From an uncultured Ruminococcus sp. (lineage in GTDB: Bacteria > Bacillota > Clostridia > Oscillospirales > Ruminococcaceae), in NCBI GenBank assembly GCA_947176685.1, contig CAMWRL010000036.1, positions 1 through 12,927 on the forward strand: 12,927 bases of DNA, given 5' to 3'. The notes under the pieces were generated by a model that was given only the letters and a program-made list of their open reading frames with translations, was not told the DNA's origin and searched no databases. Made by a program: the position numbers and the translations under genes. Below, piece by piece: positions 1 to 7,700 of the stretch (the first letter of the stretch is position 1; every line of letters begins with the position of its first letter).

Positions 1-795
1 ATTGTACTGCCCATAGCTGTGGCGGTAATAATTGCAATTATGCTGTACGAACTTCTCCGGGCCGTTAAAATGAATAAATGTATTCCGGTGCTGATTGCTT
101 CGGAAGTATGCGGAATTTCTGTACCATTCATTTATGATAACTATTTTGTGGACAGTATTAAGTCTCCGGACTCCTCAATGATATATGCAAACGGTACACT
201 GAATATCATATTATTTGCGATAACTCTGCTGTGTGCGTTTGTTATATTCGTGACGTGGCTTAAAAAACACAAGGAAATCAGATATGAACAGGTGTTTTTT
301 GTACTTGCCGTAATGATACTTGTACCGCAGGCAATGTCAACTATGATACGCATTAACAATTTAAACTCCGAAAAGCCGGAAGGTCTTTTTCTGCTGATAA
401 TGGGGCTTTGCGGTGCGTGGATTGCAGATACCGGAGCATATTTTTCGGGCGTTGCACTTGGTAAGCACAAACTTTGTTCGGAAATCAGTCCTAAAAAAAC
501 TGTCGAGGGTTTTATCGGCGGTACTCTTACAACAGGCATTGTATACGCTGTGGCATTTACAATGTATTATGGCGGCGGAAATTTTGATTTGCAATATACA
601 TTGATAACATTTGTTTTAGGTGCGGTGTGTGCAGTTATCGGAACGGTAGGCGACTTGTCGGCGTCTATGGTAAAACGTCAGATAGGTTTCAAGGACTACG
701 GCAGAATAATGCCCGGTCACGGCGGTCTTATGGACAGATTTGACAGTATATTATTTGTACTGCCGACGTTCTATGCTTTTATAACTTTACTATGA
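1..795 (+). CDS. cdsA: Phosphatidate cytidylyltransferase (CDP-diacylglycerol synthase), 5'-truncated by window edge
   Basis: CdsA converts phosphatidic acid and CTP to CDP-diacylglycerol in the cytoplasmic membrane, the branch-point precursor of bacterial phospholipids. The frame is open from base 1, and 264 residues are visible. A GTG at 19 could be read as a start, but the upstream codons continue a hydrophobic segment and family members run about 260-290 aa, so I treat the gene as partial, probably missing a few tens of N-terminal residues. The C-terminal family signature is clear: SPKKTVEGFIGG (coded from about 487), GDLSASMVKR (from about 649), then GFKDYGRIMPGHGG and LMDRFDS. These include the conserved Asp residues expected to bind metal. 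Several hydrophobic stretches fit a polytopic membrane protein. The TGA stop (793-795) overlaps an ATG (792-794) that opens only six codons. uppS normally precedes cdsA in Firmicutes, and would lie outside the window. Confidence 0.95.
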   Translation: MVLPIAVAVIIAIMLYELLRAVKMNKCIPVLIASEVCGISVPFIYDNYFVDSIKSPDSSMIYANGTLNIILFAITLLCAFVIFVTWLKKHKEIRYEQVFFVLAVMILVPQAMSTMIRINNLNSEKPEGLFLLIMGLCGAWIADTGAYFSGVALGKHKLCSEISPKKTVEGFIGGTLTTGIVYAVAFTMYYGGGNFDLQYTLITFVLGAVCAVIGTVGDLSASMVKRQIGFKDYGRIMPGHGGLMDRFDSILFVLPTFYAFITLL

Positions 796-800
796 AAATG

Positions 801-838
801 AAAGGAGACTAAACGTATTTTTGACGGATAGTCCCTTT
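801..838 (+). promoter_or_regulatory. Imperfect hairpin enclosing a stranded Shine-Dalgarno after cdsA
   Basis: The left arm AAAGGAGACTA (801-811) pairs with TAGTCCCTTT (829-838): ten base pairs with one bulged A at 806 and a 17-base loop. The left arm contains a full AAAGGAG ribosome binding site with no ATG at a usable distance. The 12-mer TGAAAGGAGACT (799-810) recurs exactly at 2571-2582, where it serves rseP. No U-tract follows the hairpin, so it does not look like a terminator. It may be a relic of an older gene junction or a hairpin in the leader of the next gene. The pairing is seen in the sequence; any function is inference. Confidence 0.35.
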
Positions 839-867
839 TCGCTTTTCGCACATAAGGAGATATATGA

Positions 868-1377
868 ATGGACAGATTAATATTGAATCATCTTCCGACT
901 TGGGCGTTGATTATTACAGCAATTTATACGTTTCTTACAATATCATCTGTAAAAAAATACAAACAGGAACACAAAGAAATAAAAGAACTTGTCAACAGAT
1001 GTGTTGAATGCAAAGCTACAGTCATAAATCCTGTTGTATTGACTAACACTTATGCAGAGAGCGGACTTCGGGAAGCATCTAAAATTCTTGCTGGATTTCA
1101 GAACGTTTCTAATCTTCCTTTTGAATACGCCTGTACGGAAGTATTTTTTTACGTGAACGGCGAAAAAATACAGACTATGATTCTCCGTCAGACATCTAAT
1201 ATGAAAATCCCAAAGTTCAATGATGAGATTAAAATTTACTATGACCCATATAATCCTAAACAGGCTTTCGCTAAGGATATGAAAGGTATTTTATTACATA
1301 AACCTCTAAGGGACTGCATAATTTACGGCAGTGTAGCAGTTGTATCTGCTTTATTGTTTATTTTTCTTATCTTATAA
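868..1377 (+). CDS. Small two-helix membrane protein, DUF3592-like, function unknown
   Basis: This 169-aa protein is not one I can name. Residues about 10-27 and 149-169 are hydrophobic and look like transmembrane helices around a soluble domain of about 120 residues. Both helices carry positive charges on the soluble side (KKYK after the first, KPLRD before the second), so by the positive-inside rule the central domain is probably cytoplasmic. That domain has a CVEC motif (45-48), a strand-rich stretch around FFYVNGEK (93-100) and YYDPYNP (124-130). The layout and the YDPxNP motif recall DUF3592 proteins, which have no established function. The start is set by AAGGAGA at 854-860, seven bases before the ATG; an ATG at 864 is out of frame. 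By hand count GC is about 34% over 901-1370, against about 44% in the first part of dxr, so it may have been acquired separately from its neighbours. Confidence 0.8.
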   Translation: MDRLILNHLPTWALIITAIYTFLTISSVKKYKQEHKEIKELVNRCVECKATVINPVVLTNTYAESGLREASKILAGFQNVSNLPFEYACTEVFFYVNGEKIQTMILRQTSNMKIPKFNDEIKIYYDPYNPKQAFAKDMKGILLHKPLRDCIIYGSVAVVSALLFIFLIL

Positions 1378-1415
1378 TTACAAAAAAGTTTTCATATAAT
1401 AAAGGAGATGACACA

Positions 1416-2564
1416 ATGAATAAAACAGTTTCTATACTGGGGTCAACCGGCTCTATAGGTACGCAGTCTCTCGAAGTATGCGAAAAACACGGCTTTAATG
1501 TGACCGGACTTTCCGCCAACAGCAACGTTGACCTGCTCGAACAGCAGACAAGAAAATTTAATGCAGAATACGTCTGCATATACAATGAGGAAAAATACTC
1601 TGAATTAAAACAACGCCTTTCAGATACAAGCGTTAAAGTTCTTTCCGGAATGGACGGTCTCTGCGAAATAGCGTCATTACAGCAGAATGACATTGTATTA
1701 AATTCGGTTGTCGGAATGGTCGGACTTCTGCCCACTCTTACCGCTATAAACTCCGGAAAGGACGTTGCTCTTGCCAACAAGGAAACACTTGTTGCAGGCG
1801 GTGAAATAGTAATGTCGTCCGCAAAGACAAAGGGCGTGACTATTTATCCGGTTGACAGCGAACATTCAGCTATTTTCCAGTGCCTGCAAGGAAACAAGAG
1901 GGAGCATTTAAGTAAAATAATACTCACTGCTTCCGGAGGGCCTTTCTTTAAAAAATCCTATGAAGATTTGAAAAAAGTCACAAAAGCCGACGCATTAAAG
2001 CACCCTAACTGGAGTATGGGAAACAAGATTACTATAGATTCCGCAACCCTTATGAATAAGGGTCTGGAGTTTATTGAAGCAAAATGGCTTTTTGACCTCA
2101 CGCCGGAACAGATTGAAATTGTAGTCCACAGACAAAGCGTAATGCATTCGGCTGTCGAGTACAACGACTATTCAGTTATTGCGCAGTTAGGCGTGCCGGA
2201 TATGAAAATCCCTATACAGTACGCCTTGCTGTATCCGGACAGACTTGACTGTCCTACAAAAAGACTTTCGCTGACAGATTACGGCACTCTCACGTTTGAA
2301 AAACCTGATTATGAGACTTTTAAATGTCTGTCAGCCGCTATAAGTGCCATAAAAGCCGGCGGTGCATATCCGTGTCTGGTCAACTCCGCAAATGAAGAAG
2401 CTGTCAGAGCGTTCCTGAATGACGAGATAGAGTTTATAGAAATCGGTGAAATAGTATCTTCGGTTATGGAAAAATTCGCACCTGCTCAGATTAGTTGTTA
2501 TGAAGATGTTGTCAGGGCTGATATTTCCGCAAGAGAGTACGTCCGCAGCATTACAGATAAATAA
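1416..2564 (+). CDS. dxr: 1-deoxy-D-xylulose 5-phosphate reductoisomerase (IspC/Dxr)
   Basis: Dxr converts 1-deoxy-D-xylulose 5-phosphate to 2-C-methyl-D-erythritol 4-phosphate using NADPH and a divalent metal. It is the first committed step of the MEP isoprenoid pathway and acts in the cytosol. At 382 aa it is close to the usual length. The N-terminal Rossmann motif GSTGSIGTQSLEV lies at 9-21 and ANKETLVAGG at 120-129. The metal and substrate site is intact: PVDSEH with D147 and E149, TASGGPF at 171-177, HPNWSMG at 196-202 with His196, and MNKGLEFIEA with E218. The later motif HRQSVMHSAVEY (238-249) is also present. AAAGGAG at 1401-1407 sits eight bases before the ATG, and the preceding gene ends 38 bases upstream, consistent with an operon. 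The antibiotic fosmidomycin targets this family. Confidence 0.97.
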   Translation: MNKTVSILGSTGSIGTQSLEVCEKHGFNVTGLSANSNVDLLEQQTRKFNAEYVCIYNEEKYSELKQRLSDTSVKVLSGMDGLCEIASLQQNDIVLNSVVGMVGLLPTLTAINSGKDVALANKETLVAGGEIVMSSAKTKGVTIYPVDSEHSAIFQCLQGNKREHLSKIILTASGGPFFKKSYEDLKKVTKADALKHPNWSMGNKITIDSATLMNKGLEFIEAKWLFDLTPEQIEIVVHRQSVMHSAVEYNDYSVIAQLGVPDMKIPIQYALLYPDRLDCPTKRLSLTDYGTLTFEKPDYETFKCLSAAISAIKAGGAYPCLVNSANEEAVRAFLNDEIEFIEIGEIVSSVMEKFAPAQISCYEDVVRADISAREYVRSITDK

Positions 2565-2593
2565 GCATTCTGAAAGGAGACTGATTTTACAAG

Positions 2594-3652
2594 ATGGGAA
2601 TAATCATTGCAGTAATAATCTTCGGACTTATAGTCACTGTACACGAGTTCGGACATTTTATCTGCGCAAAGTTAAGCAAAGTAAGAGTATTGGAGTTTTC
2701 AATCGGTATGGGACCGAAACTGATTCAGAAAAAATCCGGCGAAACTATGTATTCGCTCAGACTGCTGCCGGTAGGCGGTTACTGCGCTATGGAGGGCGAA
2801 GACGAGGATTCGGACGACCCGCACAGTTTCCGGAGCGCAAAGCTTTGGAAACGTATGATTATACTTGCTGCAGGTGCAGGAATGAATTTTGTTTTGGGAT
2901 TCACAACCATAGTTGTTATGATGTCAATGCTGGACTCTCTGCCGACTACTCAGATATCGGGTTTCAGTGCGGTAGAACTTGAAGACGGTACTCTTGAAAG
3001 ACAGTCCGGCAGTTACGATTCCGGACTCAGGCACGATGATATTTTTTACAAAATAGACAACTCACGGGTTTACAGTATGCTTGACCTGAAACTTATTCTT
3101 ACGTCGTCGCCTGAAAACGTTCATGACGTAACAGTTATCCGTAACGGCGAAAAAATTAAAATAGATGATGTGAATTTCCGCAGTCCCGACGGCGGTACAA
3201 TAGACTTCAGTCTGGTATACGAGGACAAAACTCCTGCTGCCATTGTAAAAGGTTCAGGAAAAATGTTTATGTCAATGGGTCATATAGTAGGACTGTCACT
3301 TAAACAGATTGTCAGGGGGCAGGCAAAAAAAGAAGACGTTTCAGGTCCTGTGGGAGTGGTTACGGCTATCAGCGAGACTACTCAAGAAAGCGAAAGCTTA
3401 GAAGATATAATATTCCAACTTGTATATATGACATCGCTGATTACTATAAATATTGGTATATTAAATCTTCTGCCAATACCCGGACTTGACGGTGGACGGC
3501 TTATGTTCTGTTTAATAGAACTTGTAAGGCGTAAACCCATTAAACCGGAACACGAAGGTTATGTACACCTTGCCGGAATGGTACTGCTTTTCGGAGTGAT
3601 GATTTTTGCAACATACAATGATATAGTACGTCTGATTACAGGCGGAGTTTAA
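2594..3652 (+). CDS. rseP: RIP metalloprotease, site-2 protease family (RseP/RasP)
   Basis: This is an intramembrane zinc protease that cuts transmembrane segments, typically of anti-sigma factors or leftover signal peptides; the B. subtilis homologue is RasP. At 352 aa it has the full architecture. The first hydrophobic segment carries HEFGH at 17-21 (zinc ligands H17 and H21, catalytic E18). LPVGGY follows at 58-63, with an acidic GEDEDSDDP segment. A second helix spans about 87-112. A PDZ-type domain spans about 115-200 (SGLRHDDIFYKI at 143-154, VIRNGEK at 181-187). GPVG is at 251-254, and the second active-site motif NLLPIPGLDGG is at 291-301 with metal-binding D299. A last helix spans about 324-341. 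The SD AAAGGAGA (2573-2580) is 13 bases from the ATG, longer than ideal, but an in-frame stop at 2582 excludes an upstream start. Its natural substrate cannot be told from this window. Confidence 0.95.
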   Translation: MGIIIAVIIFGLIVTVHEFGHFICAKLSKVRVLEFSIGMGPKLIQKKSGETMYSLRLLPVGGYCAMEGEDEDSDDPHSFRSAKLWKRMIILAAGAGMNFVLGFTTIVVMMSMLDSLPTTQISGFSAVELEDGTLERQSGSYDSGLRHDDIFYKIDNSRVYSMLDLKLILTSSPENVHDVTVIRNGEKIKIDDVNFRSPDGGTIDFSLVYEDKTPAAIVKGSGKMFMSMGHIVGLSLKQIVRGQAKKEDVSGPVGVVTAISETTQESESLEDIIFQLVYMTSLITINIGILNLLPIPGLDGGRLMFCLIELVRRKPIKPEHEGYVHLAGMVLLFGVMIFATYNDIVRLITGGV

Positions 3653-3657
3653 AAAAC

Positions 3658-3688
3658 AGGCAGAAAGACTATTTTAGTTTTTCTGCCT
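3658..3688 (+). terminator. Hairpin between rseP and ispG, terminator-like, better formed on the minus strand
   Basis: Bases 3658-3670 (AGGCAGAAAGACT) pair with 3676-3688 (AGTTTTTCTGCCT): a 13-bp stem with one G·U pair and a five-base loop. It begins six bases after the rseP stop. On the + strand the tail TATCTG is a poor U-tract, so strong termination is doubtful; partial termination or an mRNA processing/stability role is possible. On the minus strand the same stem is followed by G and six T, a canonical intrinsic terminator shape. No promoter is evident between the hairpin and ispG, so ispG and polC probably depend on readthrough or a promoter inside rseP. Confidence 0.55.
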
Positions 3689-3712
3689 TATCTGAAAACG
3701 GAGGAATAATTT

Positions 3713-4750
3713 ATGAGAAGTGTAAAACCCGTAAAAGTCGGAAACTGCGTTCTTGACGGAAAACATATATACATACAATCAATGCTGAATGCACGTTCGG
3801 ACGACATAGAGGGAAGCGTCAGACAGGCTGTTGAACTCGAAAAAGCCGGATGTGAAATTATCCGTGCGGCAATTCCGGATATGGATGCTGTTAAACTGAT
3901 TCCTGCTATAAAGTCAGCCGTTAAAATACCGTTGGTTGCGGATATACATTTTGATTATAAACTTGCCCTTGAATCAGCGGCGGCAGGCGTTGACAAAATC
4001 CGCATAAATCCCGGCAACATAGGCGACAACGACAGGATAAAGAAAGTTGCCGATACCTGCCGTCAGAAAAATATCCCCATAAGAATCGGCGTGAACTCCG
4101 GTTCGCTGGAAAAAGAACTGCTTGCAAAATACGGTTCACCGACACCGGAGGCTCTCGTGGAAAGTGCAATGAATCACGCCGCATTACTGGAACAGTTTGA
4201 TTTTGACGACATTGTAATTTCAATCAAGTCTTCCGATGTGAATAAAATGATAGCATCATACAGGCTTGCCGCTGAAAAATGCAGTTATCCTTTGCACTTG
4301 GGAGTTACCGAAGCCGGTACAGAACGTATGGGAATTATAAAATCGGCTGTCGGAATAGGTTCACTGTTATGTGACGGTATCGGTGAAACTATCCGTGTAT
4401 CGCTTACTGACGAACCGGTAAAAGAAATCTATGCAGCTCAGGACATACTGAAGTCCATAGGAAAAAAGAGAGGTGTAAGACTTGTATCGTGTCCGACTTG
4501 CGGACGTACAAGAATAGACCTTGTGAAAGTAGCAAACGAAATTGAAAAAGTCATAAGCGGTATGGACAAGGATATAACAGTTGCTGTAATGGGATGTATC
4601 GTCAATGGTCCGGGTGAAGCCCGTGAAGCTGATATCGGAATTGCAGGCGGCAACGGTTGTGCGGTGATTTTCAGAAAAGACGGTTCACAACGAAAAATCA
4701 AAGAGGAGGATATTGTCAGTGAACTCCTTGCGGAGATTGACAAGCTGTAA
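3713..4750 (+). CDS. ispG: 4-hydroxy-3-methylbut-2-enyl diphosphate synthase (IspG/GcpE)
   Basis: IspG reductively opens 2-C-methyl-D-erythritol 2,4-cyclodiphosphate to HMBPP, the next-to-last MEP pathway step, using a [4Fe-4S] cluster fed by ferredoxin or flavodoxin. At 345 aa it is the compact bacterial form without the large insertion found in plant-type enzymes. The N-terminal TIM-barrel part shows PLVADIHFDY (73-82) and KIRINPGNIG (95-104), and GVTEAGTE lies at 197-204. The cluster site is complete: CPTCGRT gives C260 and C263, and GCIVNGPGEA gives C295 with the conserved E302. One motif is unusual: where E. coli IspG has QSMTNTRT, this protein has QSMLNARS (22-29). GGAGG at 3700-3704, eight bases before the ATG, fixes the start. 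With dxr it puts two MEP enzymes in one cluster. Confidence 0.96.
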   Translation: MRSVKPVKVGNCVLDGKHIYIQSMLNARSDDIEGSVRQAVELEKAGCEIIRAAIPDMDAVKLIPAIKSAVKIPLVADIHFDYKLALESAAAGVDKIRINPGNIGDNDRIKKVADTCRQKNIPIRIGVNSGSLEKELLAKYGSPTPEALVESAMNHAALLEQFDFDDIVISIKSSDVNKMIASYRLAAEKCSYPLHLGVTEAGTERMGIIKSAVGIGSLLCDGIGETIRVSLTDEPVKEIYAAQDILKSIGKKRGVRLVSCPTCGRTRIDLVKVANEIEKVISGMDKDITVAVMGCIVNGPGEAREADIGIAGGNGCAVIFRKDGSQRKIKEEDIVSELLAEIDKL

Positions 4751-4753
4751 ACT

Positions 4754-7700
4754 ATGGGAATAAATTTAGCTGAATTTCTGAAGGAGTATACAGAAATTCC
4801 AGAAAGTACCAGAAGCGGTGATATTTTCCGGCTGGCGTACTCCGAAAAAATGGACAGAATTACTTTTTTTTCACTTTTTGAAAGTATAGTTCCGGCTGAA
4901 GACATCTTTTCATTTGAAAAGACAGTTGAAAATGCTCTCAGAATTGAAAGAATACGTCTTGTATGTCGTTATCCGGAAAAGCTTTTCAGCATTGACAGCT
5001 GCGATGAAATTATCAAACTTCTTAAACGTGACATATCTGTTATAAACGGTTTTATGGACAATGCCGGAATACGTATTGACGGGGACAATATGTCAATAAG
5101 CCTTGCGCACGGCGGACGGGATATACTGGAAAAATATCACTTCTGCCAGAACTTTTCAAAGATGATATACAGCCAGTTCGGACTTAAAATAAACGTTGCA
5201 CTTAATGGAAGTGAAAAGGTCTCATCGGAAGAATACAACGAAATGATTGAAAAGATTTCGTCAGGACTGCCGGACTACAGCGAACAGCTTGCACCTGAAG
5301 CACCGCCGGAAAAACCAGAAGTAATAATTCCGGACAAACCGGTTGATATTGCTTCGCTGGACACTGATTTTGATTCTGAATCTGCCGAAATAGTTTTCGG
5401 AAAGGCTATACGTGAAGTGCCTGCTCCGATAGGTGAAGCATTGAAAAATATGGGCGAAAAAGTCATTGTTGTCGGTGATGTGTTCGCATTGGAACTAAAG
5501 GAAGTCCGCAACGAAAAAACAGTAGCAACATTTGATATAACCGACTACAGCGGTTCAGTAAAAGTGAAGATTTTGGCAGAAAATGAAGAAATCGAAAGTA
5601 TGAAACTTAACTCCATAAAAAAGAATGACGCCATTCTGGTACGTGGAAGGCTTAAAGCTGACAAGTTTATACACGACATAGTTATAATACCGGATTCGGT
5701 TATAAAAGTAAAGAGGATTCCGAGGATTGACAGTTATCCTCAGAAACGTGTTGAGCTTCACTGTCACACGAATATGTCGGCAATGGACGCAGTTACAGAC
5801 CCCGTGACCCTTATAAAAAGAGCCGCCGAATGGGGTCATCAGGCTATGGCGATTACAGACCACGGTACAGTACAGGCGTTTCCGGACTGCATGTACAATA
5901 TGCCTGACAACTTCAAAGTGATATACGGTTGTGAAGCATATATTGTCAACGATATTGACAAGCCGTCAATTCTGAAAAATCCCGACGGCAGAAGTATCAA
6001 TGATGAAATAATTATCTTTGACGTTGAAACAACCGGACTGAATTTTTCATCTGACAGACTTACTGAAATAGGTGCTGTAAAACTGAAGAATATGCAGATA
6101 GTTGACACATTCAACACAAAGGTCAACCCTATGAAACACATTCCGGAAAAAATTACAGAACTTACCGGAATAAGTGATGATGATGTAAGGGACGCTCCGC
6201 AGGAAAATGAAGCTATACGTCAGTTTATGGAGTTCTGCGGCGAAAATCCGGTACTTGCGGCACATAACGCCAACTTTGATACAACGGTTATCAACGAAGC
6301 CTGCAAACGCAACGGAATAGATTTCAAGTACAACTGGATTGACACATTGATATTATGTCGGATAATGATGCCGGAAGTAGCCCGTCACAAACTTAATTAT
6401 GTTGCAAAAAAATTGAAACTCGGAAAATTTGAACATCACAGAGCGTCCGACGATGCAATGATGCTTGCAAAAATATATATCGAACTTGTCGGCAGACTGA
6501 TAAATGACAAAGATATAAAAACTCTTGACGACCTGAACTCAAAGACCGGCGAGGTTGATATAAAGAGACTTAATTCATATCACCAGATTATACTTGTCAG
6601 AAATCAGGCGGGAATGAAAAATCTGTACAAACTTGTTTCATACAGCAACCTTGACTATTTCTATAAAAAGCCTCTTATTCCGAAGTCCGTGCTTATTGAA
6701 CACCGTGAGGGACTTATTTTCGGAAGTGCCTGCGAAGCCGGAGAACTGTTTCAGGCAATGATAAACCACCAGTCCGATGAGGAAATCGAACGTCTTGCAA
6801 AGTTCTATGACTATCTTGAAATCCAGCCCACTTGTAACAATGAGTTTATGATACGTGACGGGAAAGCCGACAACGTTGAGGAACTACAGGACTATACAAG
6901 GCGAATAGTCGAGCTGGGTGAAAAACTGAACATTCCGGTATGCGCAACCTGCGATGTGCATTTCATAGACCATAAAGACGCTATTTACAGAAAGATTATT
7001 CTTGCAAGTATGGGCTTCAAAGATGTCGAAAATCAGGCACCGCTTTACTTCCGGACAACCGAAGAAATGCTTGCTGAATTTGAATTTTTAGGCGAAGAAA
7101 AGGCTAAGGAAGTTGTTATCACCAATACAAATATGATTGCTGATATGATTGAAGTCGTAAGACCTATTCCGAAAGGCACATTTACTCCGAAAATTGACGG
7201 AGCTGAAGAAGAACTCAAAAAAATCACTCACGACAAGGCTTACGAAATATATGGCAATCCGTTGCCGGAGCTTGTCGAAAAACGTCTTGACAGAGAACTG
7301 TCGTCAATTATAAAGCACGGATTTTCAGTATTGTACATAATCGCTCAGAAACTTGTCTGGAACTCCGTTGAAAACGGCTATCTGGTCGGTTCAAGAGGTT
7401 CTGTAGGTTCATCGTTTGTAGCTTCTATGGCTGGAATATCTGAAGTAAACCCGTTGCCGCCGCATTATGTGTGTCCGAACTGCAAGTACAGCGAATTTAT
7501 TACGGACGGTCAGTACGGTTCGGGATTTGACCTTCCGCCGAAAAAATGTCCCCATTGCGGCACAGAACTTATACGGGAAGGACATGACATACCATTTGAA
7601 ACATTTCTTGGCTTTGACGGTGACAAAGAGCCTGATATAGACCTTAATTTCTCCGGTGAATACCAGTTTTATGCGCACAGGTACACGGAAAGGCTTTTCG

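Noticed and set aside
821..880. TTG-initiated 19-codon frame overlapping the start of the 169-aa gene
   Set aside because: Non-ATG start, loose SD spacing, no recognisable product, and it runs into a better supported gene. Kept only as part of the junction-scar finding.
1395..1400. Second TATAAT hexamer just before the dxr ribosome binding site
   Set aside because: A start about seven bases downstream would fall inside the SD, and the corresponding -35 (TTATAA) is weak. It fits chance in an AT-rich leader.
2500..2982. 160-codon open frame on the + strand across the dxr-rseP junction
   Set aside because: It overlaps the end of dxr and the conserved start of rseP in another frame, and its Arg/Cys-rich translation has no domain character. 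It is a frame shadow.
4737..4765. Perfect TTGACA (4737-4742) at the end of ispG, a possible polC promoter
   Set aside because: The bases encode the last IspG residues. The best -10 match (TAAATT at 18-base spacing) lies inside polC, so transcription would start downstream of the polC ATG and could not yield full-length PolC. Probably coincidence.
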